Shown piece after piece: positions 28,011 to 37,435 of a stretch of DNA of 64,000 bases. The notes below the pieces were generated by a model. That model was not told where the DNA came from and did not search any database. It worked only from the letters and a program-made list of their open reading frames with translations. Position 1 is the stretch's first letter; each line of letters begins with the position of its first letter. The translations under genes were made by a program, and so were the position numbers. Source of the DNA: MFD04580-c1 sp963702995 (lineage in GTDB: Bacteria > Planctomycetota > Phycisphaerae > Tepidisphaerales > Tepidisphaeraceae); assembly GCA_963702995.1 (NCBI GenBank), contig OY969783.1:558001-622000 (forward strand). The letters run 5' to 3'.

Positions 28011-29213
28011 ATGCTTAGGGTAATGCACGCCGCACACGGGCTCGTTTTCGGCGGCATTGAGCGCGTTCTTGTGACTTTGGCGACTGAGCGGGTCCACGCA
28101 CCGTGCATGGATTCCGAGTTCGCCCTTTGCTTCTCGGGGCGGACATCGTCGGAATTGGAACGGGCGGGCTCCGCCGTGCACATACTTGGCGGCGCCCGGC
28201 TAAGTCGGCCACTCACGGTGTTGAGGGCCAGAGCATCACTGGACCGGGCGATCGCGGAGCGAAAGCCCCACGTCATCGTCTTCCACGGAAGTTGGGCCCA
28301 TGCCATTCTCGGAGGGATTGTTCAGCGGCGCGGCATTCCCTTGGTTGCGGTGGCCCACTCGCCCTACCGCCGCCGGTACTACATTGACCGGTTCGCCGCG
28401 CGCTATTCCCCAAATCTGATCATCGCGAATAGTCGCTTCACGGAAACGTCGGTCCCGCACGTTTTCCCGAGGGTGAGATCCGCCGTGAGCTATTGCCCTG
28501 TTTCCGCCCGCGGCGCTACCCCCATCAGGGGCGGCGCACGCGCCTCGATGCGGGCCTCCATAGGCACTGCCGACGATACGGTCGTCGTCCTAATGGCATC
28601 GCGACTCGTTCCGTACAAGGGGCACGAAGTTTTGCTCCGGGCGGCAGCGAGGCTCCGATCATGTGTTGGGCTGGAGTTTTGGATCGCAGGCGGCGTTCAG
28701 GAGCCGGCCGACAGGGCTCGTTACGCATTTCTACATCGCTTGGTGGATAAGCTCGGATTGGCAGCCCGGGTTCGGCTGTTGGGCCAACGAGGCGACGTCG
28801 AAGCTCTCATGGGGGCGGCCGACTTGTTCTGCCAGCCGAATGTCGGCCCGGAGCCTTTTGGCGTAGTGTTTATCGAGGCGCTCCTGGCTGGCTTGCCGGT
28901 CGTCACATCTGACATCGGGGGCGGAGCGGAGGTAGTCGACGCCAGTTGTGGTCGCTTGACCGCGCCAGGCGACGTTTCGGCCGTCGCGGCTGCCATTGAG
29001 GAGATTGCGACAGATCCCGTGCTTCGAACGTCACTCGCCAAGGCTGGACTTGCACGGGCGCGGGAACTGTGTGACCCGGCGGTCCGGTTGCCCGAACTGG
29101 CGCTGCTGCTCAGGTCTGCCGCTAACGAATCCATGCCCTCGAAGCAAGTGGAGGGCCGTCCGGCGTCCAAGGGCGTCGTCGCAGATGCCCCCCGAGAAAA
29201 CAGCTTCCAATAA
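28011..29213 (+). CDS. Glycosyltransferase family 4
   Basis: From ATG 28011 (MLRVMHAAHGLVFGGIERVL) the protein has about 400 residues. It shows the N-domain loop FGGIER, VAHSPYRRRYYIDR, the linker VLMASRLVPYKGHEVLLRAA and the E-x7-E motif PEPFGVVFIEALLAGLPVVT near residue 280. The last 30 residues are low-complexity. It is followed after nine bases by a methyltransferase gene preceded by AAGGAG. Retaining sugar transferase for EPS assembly. Confidence 0.9.
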   Translation: MLRVMHAAHGLVFGGIERVLVTLATERVHAPCMDSEFALCFSGRTSSELERAGSAVHILGGARLSRPLTVLRARASLDRAIAERKPHVIVFHGSWAHAILGGIVQRRGIPLVAVAHSPYRRRYYIDRFAARYSPNLIIANSRFTETSVPHVFPRVRSAVSYCPVSARGATPIRGGARASMRASIGTADDTVVVLMASRLVPYKGHEVLLRAAARLRSCVGLEFWIAGGVQEPADRARYAFLHRLVDKLGLAARVRLLGQRGDVEALMGAADLFCQPNVGPEPFGVVFIEALLAGLPVVTSDIGGGAEVVDASCGRLTAPGDVSAVAAAIEEIATDPVLRTSLAKAGLARARELCDPAVRLPELALLLRSAANESMPSKQVEGRPASKGVVADAPRENSFQ

Positions 29214-29219
29214 GGAGCG

Positions 29220-30008
29220 ATGATGTCATGTTCTCCCACGAGTACATCAGCTAGCGAGGCCGGCGCCTCGGATAGCATGCTTATCCGATCGCTCATAAGC
29301 TGCGTCGTCCGGTGGGGCGACAACATTCGACCGGTGGTCCAGCGTCCGATCATTAAACGGCTGATCGCCCGCCGTCGGTGGGGCAGGGCGCTCGACGCAG
29401 GGTGCGGCCGTGGCATGTACACGCCCCAGCTTTCGCGGGCTGCCAATTCGGTTGACGCGGTCGACCTTGATCCGGCTCATGTTGACGCGCACAGGCGACG
29501 ACACCGGCAATCAAACATCACCGTGAGAGTCGGTTCGGTCACAGCCTTGCCGTTCGAGAACGGTACATTCGATCTGGTGCTTTTGTCGGAAGTTCTCGAA
29601 CATATCCCCGACGATACGGCGGCCCTCCGCGAGATCGTACGCGTGCTGCGTCCAGGTGGACACCTTGTTATTAGCGTGCCGCACCCGCCGGCTCCGATCC
29701 ATGACAGTGAGCATGTTAGGGAAGGCTACTCGATCAAGGAGCTGACGGACCTGCTGGCGAAATGTGGCTTTGAGGTCCTCGTCATCGAGAACTGCATGTA
29801 CGGCATTACAAAGGCGGTGATGAGGCTGGAATCATGGTGGGGAGCGCGAATCTCCCGTTTCACACCTGCGCCGCTCTACTGGCCGCTTTACATTGAACGA
29901 CTTCTGCCGAAATCGCTCGGGTTAGGCCTCCCATACGATACGGTCGTCCTTGCGATGCTCCGCGATCCAGATGCCGAAATAAGTTTTGGTAGTGGACCGG
30001 AAGTGTGA
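29220..30008 (+). CDS. Class I SAM-dependent methyltransferase
   Basis: The 262-residue protein has a Methyltransf_11-type core: RALDAGCGRGMYTPQL (about 57-72), ENGTFDLVLLSEVLEHIPDD and RVLRPGGHLVISVPHPP. Two in-frame ATGs (29220 and 29223) follow the ribosome site AAGGAG; the second has the better spacing. The stop overlaps the next gene's GTG by four bases. Unlike the two zinc-knuckle paralogues it has no cysteine cluster. Substrate unknown, probably a nucleotide sugar or lipid-linked glycan. Confidence 0.85.
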   Translation: MMSCSPTSTSASEAGASDSMLIRSLISCVVRWGDNIRPVVQRPIIKRLIARRRWGRALDAGCGRGMYTPQLSRAANSVDAVDLDPAHVDAHRRRHRQSNITVRVGSVTALPFENGTFDLVLLSEVLEHIPDDTAALREIVRVLRPGGHLVISVPHPPAPIHDSEHVREGYSIKELTDLLAKCGFEVLVIENCMYGITKAVMRLESWWGARISRFTPAPLYWPLYIERLLPKSLGLGLPYDTVVLAMLRDPDAEISFGSGPEV

Positions 30009-31426
30009 TTACAAGCGGCGTTCGCTCTTCTCTCCGGGCGCCCGATATTCTTCAAGAACTTGCGAGGCGAATGACCGGCTTTGTTCTATGCGGAATAGCG
30101 TTCGCGTTGACCTTCGCGCTGGGCAGAGGCTCGCTGGCGAGAGGGGCGGGTGTGATGGTCGCAGTTGGCTATTTCAACGGACTAATAAAGGCAAACATTA
30201 ACAATGTTTTCGGCGCATTCGTTTTCGACGCCGCGGTAGCGGGCCTTTACCTTGCGGCGATCTCGCGGCGCTCCTCCCTTTGGGGTCCGTTCTGGCGCAC
30301 TCCGCTTGGCCGATGGATGGTAGTGATTCTCCTCTGTCCCACTATGATGGCAGCTATTCCCGTTAATCACCCGCTGATTCAGCTAGTTGCTTTGCGAGCG
30401 GCGATCTGGCTTCCGCTAATGCTAGCGATCGGCTATCAGCTCAGCTCGGAAGATGTTGCGCGTGTCGGCCGGTGGATTGCAGTGCTTAACCTCGTGGCGC
30501 TGGGATTCGGCATCTATCTCTTCTTTTTTGGTCTGCCATCACTTTACCCCCTCAACGAGGCTACGCAATTTGCATATTGGTCGAAGGACGTGGCCGGCGG
30601 CGAGTGGAGGATCCCATCTACCTTCCTGATTGCACATTCATATGGCGGGACAATGGTGATGAGCCTGCCGTTTCTTGCGGGCCTAGGCTTTGGACCTGGC
30701 AGGCCGAGGGATAGGATAGCGGCGATTATCGGGACCGCTTCCGCACTTGGCGGTCTTCTTTTGTGCGGCGCGAGGCTGCCTATTGTCCACCTGATCATTG
30801 GGCTGGCGATCTCGCTGTTGCTTCTCCGTGCAAACCTGGGGCTAATCGTCGCCGTGCTCGTAGCGATGGGGCTGAGCGCCTTCACGGCATCACAGAACGA
30901 ACGATTCCAACGCATTGCAACCATTTCGGACCCTGGCTTGATCGAAGGCCGAGTACGCGGAAGCGTGAACATGAACTTCGTTGATCTTGTGGCGAGATAT
31001 CCACTTGGGGCAGGAATGGGGTCGGCCTGGGGTACAAACACTCCGTCGTTCCTCGCGCGGTATGCCCCCCGGCCGGTCGGAATGGAAAACGAGTTCGCAA
31101 GGATCCTCGTTGACACTGGGATAATGGGACTTGCTATTTGGATCGCGTTCCTGTTGTGGTACTCTGCGCAGGTTCCATCCGGGAGAAAGAATCAGCGACC
31201 GCCGCCTGCGATCCTTCTAGGCTACGGCATAACCCTGTCGGTGTGGATTACTTCCTGGATCGGAGGCGGAACAATGGCGGCCGTCCCGGCCGCTGGCATG
31301 ATGTTCCTGCTGCAGGGGATGGTAGTCGGTACGTCGGCACGCAGCTTGCGGGTGGCGCCAGACCGGACGGGGCGATGGCCCCCGAGTCAGCCGATGCCTT
31401 GTTCGGGTATGCAGCGCCGGCGGTAG
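30005..31426 (+). CDS. O-antigen polymerase/ligase-like membrane protein (Wzy/WaaL type), 3' end altered by IS
   Basis: The 473-residue product has about eleven membrane segments and a larger extracytoplasmic loop (about residues 180-210, PSLYPLNEATQFAY...). The later part (GSVNMNFVDLVARYPLGAGMGSAW) with following MENEFARILVDTGIMGLAIW is the Wzy_C pattern of ligases and polymerases. It would polymerise repeat units or ligate glycan on the outer membrane face. The last coding bases (from about 31372) are antisense to an IS5 transposase remnant, so the natural C-terminus has been replaced by about 18 residues of foreign sequence. Confidence 0.78.
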   Translation: MITSGVRSSLRAPDILQELARRMTGFVLCGIAFALTFALGRGSLARGAGVMVAVGYFNGLIKANINNVFGAFVFDAAVAGLYLAAISRRSSLWGPFWRTPLGRWMVVILLCPTMMAAIPVNHPLIQLVALRAAIWLPLMLAIGYQLSSEDVARVGRWIAVLNLVALGFGIYLFFFGLPSLYPLNEATQFAYWSKDVAGGEWRIPSTFLIAHSYGGTMVMSLPFLAGLGFGPGRPRDRIAAIIGTASALGGLLLCGARLPIVHLIIGLAISLLLLRANLGLIVAVLVAMGLSAFTASQNERFQRIATISDPGLIEGRVRGSVNMNFVDLVARYPLGAGMGSAWGTNTPSFLARYAPRPVGMENEFARILVDTGIMGLAIWIAFLLWYSAQVPSGRKNQRPPPAILLGYGITLSVWITSWIGGGTMAAVPAAGMMFLLQGMVVGTSARSLRVAPDRTGRWPPSQPMPCSGMQRRR

Positions 31427-31540
31427 GCGTCCTTGTCGAACTTGGTTGGCCGACCCTTTTGATTGGTCCACTGATCGGCTCGTTTTGAGATCACTTCATT
31501 GATGCCGTGGCATCGCAGCCACTGGCGAACGCGTTGGTAT
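31372..31540 (-). pseudogene. IS5-family transposase remnant, C-terminal part
   Basis: On the minus strand the sequence reads QWLRCHGINEVISKRADQW, then GRPTKFDKDAYRRRCIPEQ and a stop. This matches the DDE transposase C-terminal region of IS5 elements (usually RGRP..FD..AYR-RN-VER). It overlaps the 3' end of the membrane protein gene. The N-terminal half of an IS5 transposase in the same orientation lies at 32340-32634, and an IS3 fragment sits between them. Confidence 0.65.
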
Positions 31541-31600
31541 GTGTTGCTTCAGTCGGAACCGGAGAGTGCTATCATCGGCGTTAAATATGGAGCGTGCCCG

Positions 31601-32323
31601 ATGGAGCAAACACCCGTGCCCAACGAATGTCGCCACTTTACCGATGCACAGAAGCTCGCCATCCTCCGCGAGCACCTCATCGAAAAGACACCCATCTCCG
31701 ACGTCTGCCAGAAGCATGACCTGCAGCCAACCCTCTTCTACCTCTGGCAGAAAAAAGTCTTCGAGGACGGCACCGCCGTCTTTGAAACCAAGGCCGCTAG
31801 CACCCGTCAGCAGAACGCCTAGGCCCAGAAGATCCAGGCCCTGCAAGCCAAGATTCAGCAGAAGAACGAAGTCCTCGCCGAACTCATGGGCGAGCACGTC
31901 GAGCTTAAAAAAAGTCTTGGCCTGATCTGAACGGCCAGTGGACCGCACACGACCACCGCGACCAGGTCATCGACTTCGTCAACCGCTGGGCCGCCAGGAC
32001 CGAGCTGCCCGCCGGCCGCTTTGTCGCCTGGCTCGGCATCTCTTCCAGCAAGTTCTACGACTGGAAGGCTCGCTACGGGAAGGTCAACGAACATAACGCC
32101 TGGGTCCCCCGCGACCACTGGCTCCTTGACTGGGAAAAAGCCGCCATCCTCGACTTCGAGGCTAAGTTCCCCCTCGAAGGCTACCGCCGGCTCGCCTTCA
32201 TGATGCTCGACGCCGACGTCGTCGCCGTCAGCCCCTCCAGCGTCTACCGCGTCCTCAAGCAGGCCGGACGCATTGACGCCTTCGACGGCTCGCCCTCCCT
32301 CAAGGGCACCGGCTTCCAACAGC
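31601..32323 (+). mobile_element. IS3-family element remnant inserted in an IS5 element
   Basis: OrfA begins at ATG 31601 (ECRHFTDAQKLAILREHLIE) as in IS3-group helix-turn-helix OrfA proteins, with an in-frame TAG at 31820-31822 where a Gln would be expected (QQNA-stop-AQKIQAL). OrfA continues to the slippery run AAAAAAAG (31907-31914), the standard -1 frameshift site of IS3 elements, after which OrfB reads QVIDFVNRWAARTELPAGRF and SPSSVYRVLKQAGRI. OrfB stops matching near 32323, so the catalytic DDE core and the right end are missing. The element is dead. Confidence 0.8.
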
Positions 32324-32339
32324 CTGCCAGGCATCAGGT

Positions 32340-32634
32340 GAAATATACGGGTAAATCTATCGCGACCGCGGCCTAGCGCGGCGTATGTTGGCTCGTCGGG
32401 GTGACATTGGCAACAGGATTTGCGGAGCGGGCTCAACGCTCGATCGAAGCCTCGATCCACCAAAGGATTCAGTCTCTTGGCTAGACGGTCGCTACGAACC
32501 TTATGACAGGAGCACTTCTGTCCAGTGTGCCGTCGGCTCGCCACAGGTTGCGGTAGTGAAAAAGGGTCTGCCAAGCGCTGAACCGGCCCGCCGGCAAGGC
32601 CGTGCCACGGTGCTCCGGTGCGCAGGATCCACAT
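32340..32634 (-). pseudogene. IS5-family transposase remnant, N-terminal part
   Basis: Minus-strand frames read MWILRTGAPWHGL, then in another frame GRFSAWQTLFHYRNLWRADG, and further on ALGRGRDRFTRIFHL, which correspond in order to the IS5 motifs WILR-GAPWRDLP, WQTV--RF-RWR-DG and LGRSRGGF-TKIHL. Several indels separate them. With 31372-31540 this makes one IS5 transposase gene split by the IS3 fragment. Confidence 0.6.
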
Positions 32635-32706
32635 AAGGACATTGACCTTTCAGCGGCCTTCGACAGGTCGTGGGTCCGTCGTGGCTTCAAAGCCGAATCG
32701 CGTTAC

Positions 32707-33873
32707 ATGAATTGCTGCAGGAGAGATCTTTTGACGCCTTGGGCAATCGTCGCAGGTGATTTTACACCGCTCGGGGGGATGGACCGAGCGAATCACGCGT
32801 TGGCTAGTTACCTTGCCTGCCAACGCGTGGTACACTTGGTAGCGCACCGCGTCTGGCCGGACCTTCTGTCGAATGCAAACGTCCGCATACATATGGTGAG
32901 GAGGCCGTTTGGCCGCCATGCGCTTGGCCGGCCCTTGCTCGCGCAAACGGGGGCTCGTGTGTTACGCGACGTTCTAAGCAGGGGCGGCCGGGCAGTTGCG
33001 AACGGTTCGAACAGCCTCAGCAGCGACTTAAATTGGGTTCACTTCGTTCACGCGGCCCATGAGAAAAGCGTTCGAACTCAAGGTCGATACCCGCTAATTT
33101 CAGGTGGTCTGCGCTGGCTTGCGGCTAGGCGCGAGGTGGAGCGAGAACGCCGGAGGCTCGGCGCCTCTCGTCTAATCGTGTGCAACAGCCAGATGACTGC
33201 GAACGACTTGGTCGAGCATGTGGGCGTAGATCCGCGCCGTGTTAGCGTTGTGTTTCTGAGTTGCGACCTTCTCGAGTTCAAGCCCCTTGATGCCGGCCGC
33301 ACGCGGGAGGCGCGCCACGCGCTTGGTCTAGATGGCCGCCCGGCCGTGGCGTTTATCGGTGAGTCGCTCAGCCGCCGCAAGGGCTTCGATGTTCTGTATA
33401 GGGCGTGGCAAATGCTCGTGAGGGGCGGCGGTTGGGATCCGGTGCTGCTCGTCGTCGGAGCTGCCCGCCGTCCGCGCTTGGACCGGCGTGTGAAGTTGGA
33501 CGGAATGGGACAGCATATTCGGATCCTCGGTCATCGCAGGGACGTAAGTTCAATCATGTCCGCCGCCGACCTCGTGGTGCTCCCATCGCGATACGAGCCG
33601 TACGGCCTTGCTGCACATGAGGCAATTTGCGTCGGCACCCCCGCCGTCGTTTCGCGACGTTCGGGGATTGCGGAGCGGTTCCCACCCGACTTAGCCGACC
33701 TCATACTTGAAGACCCTGATGACGCCGTTGAGCTTGCCGACCGTCTGCGTTCCTGGCGTTTGACTGCGGACTCGTGGCGGGCTCGAGTCCGCCCGCTCGC
33801 GGAGGTGCTCCGTGCGTGGACCTGGGACGACATGTCGCGTCAGATCGTGAACCTGGCAGGCGAAATAGTCTAG
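32707..33873 (+). CDS. Glycosyltransferase family 4
   Basis: Starting at ATG 32707 the protein has about 388 residues and begins DLLTPWAIVAGDFTPLGGMD, where the GG is the acceptor-side GT4 loop. It has VHFVHAAHEKSVRTQ, FIGESLSRRKGFDVLYRAWQ, and the donor motif SRYEPYGLAAHEAICVGTPA near residue 295. A longer start at 32602 would run back into the IS5 remnant and is rejected. It is the first gene of the third EPS block and lies 11 bases before the next GT4 gene. Confidence 0.88.
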   Translation: MNCCRRDLLTPWAIVAGDFTPLGGMDRANHALASYLACQRVVHLVAHRVWPDLLSNANVRIHMVRRPFGRHALGRPLLAQTGARVLRDVLSRGGRAVANGSNSLSSDLNWVHFVHAAHEKSVRTQGRYPLISGGLRWLAARREVERERRRLGASRLIVCNSQMTANDLVEHVGVDPRRVSVVFLSCDLLEFKPLDAGRTREARHALGLDGRPAVAFIGESLSRRKGFDVLYRAWQMLVRGGGWDPVLLVVGAARRPRLDRRVKLDGMGQHIRILGHRRDVSSIMSAADLVVLPSRYEPYGLAAHEAICVGTPAVVSRRSGIAERFPPDLADLILEDPDDAVELADRLRSWRLTADSWRARVRPLAEVLRAWTWDDMSRQIVNLAGEIV

Positions 33874-33884
33874 GTGTGGTAGCT

Positions 33885-35041
33885 ATGAAGCTCATGGTTA
33901 TTAGCCACAGCGTCGTAGCATCCGTGAATCAGCAACTATATGCGGAGGTAGAGAAGCAGGCGGGCTGGGCGGTCACGCTGGTATGTCCCTCAAACTGGCG
34001 CGACGACTTTGGCCATCAGAGGCCACCGGGCCGTTGGCCGGAATTTCGGGGGGAACTAGTCCCGTTGCCAGTTTGGAGGCCGGGTTCAATCATCTTTCAC
34101 GCGTATGGGGCATCTTTGGTAAAGCTCGTTCGGCGCTGCCGCCCGGATGTGATCTATGTAAACCACGAGCCGTACGCGGTAGCAACGGCTCAAGCCTATC
34201 TCGCGAACGCCGCCGCGGGGCGCCGTCCCATTGGGTGCTACTCTTGTCAGAACATTTCCAAAAAGTACCCGCCGCCCTTTTGCTGGACGGAGCGTTTTGT
34301 TTATCGGCGTAGCAGTTTCTCGTTCCCTATTACAAGTGACGTTGAGTCAGTAATGCGTGCCAAGGGGTATCGCGGCCGCGCAACGATTCTGCCCCTGGGG
34401 TTTGACCCGGGACTTTACCGTACACATCCGGCAAGGGAACGCATTCGAAATGAGCTGCGCCGCGCGCGAATGAGGTCCTCGTCGGGTACATCGGCCGGAT
34501 CGTGAAATCTAAAGGGCTCGACACCCTGGCGCACGGGCTTGAATTGATCAAGGATCTACCATGGCGGTTGATCGTGGTGGGGTGCGGGGATTTCGAGAAC
34601 GAGTTCGACGGACTGGTTTCGCGGCTCGGGATGTCCGAACGGGTGACGCGGATTGGCTTCGTGGCACATGCTGATGTGCCCCGCTTCTACTCCGCCATGG
34701 ACATCGTCGTTGTGCCGTCGGAGAGCCAGCCGAACTGGAAGGAGCAGTTCGGGCGTGTTATCACCGAAGCGATGGCCTGCGGGACTCCCGTTGTCGGCTC
34801 TGACTCTGGCGAAATCCCTAACCTCATACGTCGGACGGGTGGCGGCGTGGTCTTCGCAGAGCGCCAGCACGGTGCATTGGCAGGCGAGCTTCGGAAGATG
34901 ATTGATGACGAGCAGATGCGTGTCGCACTCGGAGCGGCAGGACAGCGGGCCGTTCTGCGCGAGTTTTCGAACGGCGTCCTGGCGGCCAGATTCATCGAGG
35001 CAATCGATCGCGCGATGGTCGATTTCGCCGCAAACTTATAA
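33885..35041 (+). pseudogene. Glycosyltransferase family 4, frameshifted
   Basis: From ATG 33885 the first frame gives KLMVISHSVVASVNQQLYAE, NHEPYAVATAQAYL and SKKYPPPFCWTERF before it is lost near 34461-34470. With one base restored it continues NEVLVGYIGRIVKSKGLDTL, WKEQFGRVITEAMACGTPVV (E-x7-E motif) and ends at TAA 35041. The repaired protein would be about 386 residues. It is a paralogue of the gene at 42008-43202, sharing ISHS--VVNQ and YPPPFCW-ER; both copies are broken. Real decay or an assembly indel. Confidence 0.78.
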
Positions 35042-35205
35042 TCGGCGTGAATTACTTATTCCGAATGCGCAGCGGCTACTCCGTCGAAATGTCCAAGCAG
35101 CCGCGTCCGAGACCTTGGAGGCCGAATACGCGCGACGGCCAGTCCTCTTCTGGTGCTAACCTGAAAACGCCGTCGTGACCATGCCGTCGAACAAACCGTT
35201 GACGC

Positions 35206-35472
35206 ATGAGCGCGGGCGCCAAACCACTCGTTCCCACCGTCGTCGATTTCTCGCACGGATCCCGCGGCATTTTCAAGGCGTTACGCAGGCTCTCGCCGAT
35301 TGGGCTCGAACATTAGAGCGATCCGGCGGCCGAAGCCGATCCTCACGCCAAAGGCGGCACACGCCGAAGGCGGCGTCAGTTAGCTCTCTTGGTCATCGGC
35401 ATTTTGGTTGTCTTCGCGGTCGTTTACGGCGTTTTAACGATACTCTACTCAAATTCGTGGACGACGCCGTAG
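35206..35472 (+). pseudogene. Possible small membrane protein with an internal stop
   Basis: One frame from ATG 35206 reads SAGAKPLVPTVVDFSHGSRG, meets TAG at 35314, and continues in the same frame through a run of five arginines and a clear membrane helix (LALLVIGILVVFAVVYGVL) to TAG 35472. If the stop is a mutation this was a protein of 88 residues with one C-terminal membrane segment. I recognise no family. The rest of 35042-35582 has nothing I can assign; an IS701 copy begins at 35583. Confidence 0.3.
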
Positions 35473-35582
35473 GGGATTCACAGTTTAGCGTTGTCGGTGG
35501 GCCTGCGCTTGCGGTGACTTCATCGCCGATTGTTGAATCACGGGGCTGTAACACGAAGCATGGAATTGCGTTCCGGACTTAA

Positions 35583-36328
35583 CACTACAGCGCGACCTTC
35601 GCTCAACGGAGGAATGCGGCCGCGGTAAAGCCTTCTGAGAAGGAGGTCAAGGATGACCACGGATGAGATTGCCGGCCTCGGGCCGGCGTTCAGCGAGTAC
35701 CTGCGTTCGTTTCGCCCCTGTTTCCCTTACACGCCGTCGTTCCGGCACCTGGGCACCTATTGCCGCGGGCTGGTGAGCGATCTGGCTCGAAAAAGCGTCG
35801 AGCCGATCGCCTTGGCGGCCGGCTGCGCGGCCCGCACGCTCCAGCAGTTCCTGACGGATTACGTCTGGGACCACGACGGCGTGCTCAACCGCATCCAGCG
35901 TCGCATCGTCACCGACCACCTGCCGGCCCCGGGGCAACCCGCGGCCGACGAGCTGGGCGTGGTCGGCCTGATCGACGAGACGTCGGTGGCGAAGAAAGGG
36001 GACATGACGCCCGGCGTCCAGCGACAGTATTGCGGCGCCCGGGGCAAGGTGGAGAACTGCATCGTCACCGTCCATCTGGCGGTGAAGCACGGGGCGTTCC
36101 TGGGGATGCTCGACTCGGACCTGTTCCTGCCGGAAAAGTCGTGGGACCTGGACCGCGAGCGGTGTAAAGAGGCTCACATCCCCGAGGAGATCGGCTACCG
36201 ATCCAAGTGGCTGATCGCGCTGGAACAGGTCAAGCGGGCCGTGGCCAACGGCGTCCGCTTCGACTGGTTGACCTTCGACGAGTGGTACGGCGGCAAGCCC
36301 GAGTTCCTGTTCCTGCTCGAAGAGATGG
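35583..36328 (+). mobile_element. IS701-family element, truncated second copy
   Basis: The left inverted repeat CACTACAGCGC (35583-35593) is preceded by TTAA, a valid YTAR target. The sequence matches the complete copy at 12159 with only a handful of substitutions (for example at 35680 and around 36165) up to 36328. The transposase frame (35653-36348) keeps the first 228 residues and then ends in foreign sequence (MALRQNR). The break coincides with the left end of an ISL3-like fragment. Confidence 0.88.
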
Positions 36329-36560
36329 CTCTCCGCCAAAACCGCTGACGCTTGGTTATCATCCACCATATGTTGTGGTGATGTAAGCACCGCTCTTGAA
36401 GTCACGGAGGACTTCGCATGGACGCGACACTCGGTTTGGACGAAAGGTTGAGGACGCTCACGGGGCTGCTGGATCTTGAGGGCTTCGAGGTGGTCGAGGC
36501 GACGGAAGATCGCTCGACCAGAACGCGAACGCTGACGGTCGTTCCAACGGACCTGCTGCG
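36327..36560 (+). mobile_element. ISL3-family element, left-end fragment
   Basis: The sequence starts GGCTCTCCGCCAAAACC, similar to the GGCTCTTCG-TAAA ends of ISL3 elements, directly at the point where IS701 breaks off. From ATG 36418 an open frame reads MDATLGLDERLRTLTGLLDL and EVVEATEDRSTRTRTLTVVP, like the N-terminus of ISL3 transposases before their zinc-binding region. It is cut at about 36560 by an IS4-like sequence. The assignment rests on the end and a short N-terminus only. Confidence 0.5.
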
Positions 36561-37297
36561 ATGGATATCACGTAAGCCATCACCGCCACCCAGAGCTGCG
36601 TCTTCACGGCGTTCGGTGTCGTCCCGAAAAACGCCTTGACGTGGAGGTGCTGCTTCATCCACTTGAACAGCAGCTTGATCTTCCAACGCTTGCGGTACAG
36701 CAGCGCGACGCTCTCGGCGCGCATCGTCAAATGATTCGTCAGGAACGTGAGTCGCTTGCCGGTCTTGGGGTCGACGAACCGAATGCGTCTGAGAGATTCG
36801 GTATACAGAGTGCGTGTCTTGGGGCCGCGCAGCCGGATGATGTGGTCGTGCGTGACGCCCGTGCCGGGCTCGACGGGGCGACGCTCCCGGACGCGGAAGT
36901 CCATCTTCCGTTTCGCCCGGGTGACGAAGAACGCCCGCTCGACATGGATGCGGAACAGCCGCTCGAAGTCGATGTAGCCTCGGTCGAAGACGTAGAACGC
37001 GCCAGGCTGATACGAGAGGTGGTTCAGCACCGAGACGTCCGACGTCTTCGCGTGCGTCACCCGCATAAACACGGGGATGCCGACGCGCAGGTCGATCATC
37101 ACGTGGGCTTATACCGCGCCTTTGCGGCGTCGGAAATGGGCCCAGGCATGCAGATCATCTGATCTCGGCAGCAGCTGCAGCGGTCGGCCGTTGGCTTGAT
37201 ACCGTTCGACCGCAAGGTCGAAGGCCCGGCGAGGGATCAGGTCCAGGAACTGTGCGAGGACGGTGCGTCCAGCGTTCATCGACGGATCGTCGGCCAA
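36560..37297 (-). pseudogene. IS4-family transposase, internally deleted and truncated
   Basis: The minus strand starts MNAGRTVLAQFLDLIPRRAF and VERYQANGRPLQLLPR, the DUF4372-type N-terminus of IS4 transposases. It then jumps to RRRKGAV, a TAA stop (37109-37111), and in the same frame HVMIDLRVGIPVFMRV, YVFDRGYIDFERL, FLTNHLTMRAESVALLYRKRW and KLLFKWMKQHLHVKAFFGT (the Y-(2)-R-(3)-E-(6)-K type region). About 80-100 residues of the middle are gone and the C-terminus merges with ISL3 sequence near 36560. Confidence 0.75.
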
Positions 37298-37435
37298 AGC
37301 CGCCCGGCAGCGGCGAAAAAGCTGCGATTGAAATTGAAATCGTGTACCCTAACGTCCGGATCGATTCACCCGCGAAAACCGATACGGTTCAGACCCTAAC
37401 CGCATCTTTTGGCCGGACACTACTGGCCCATTAGC

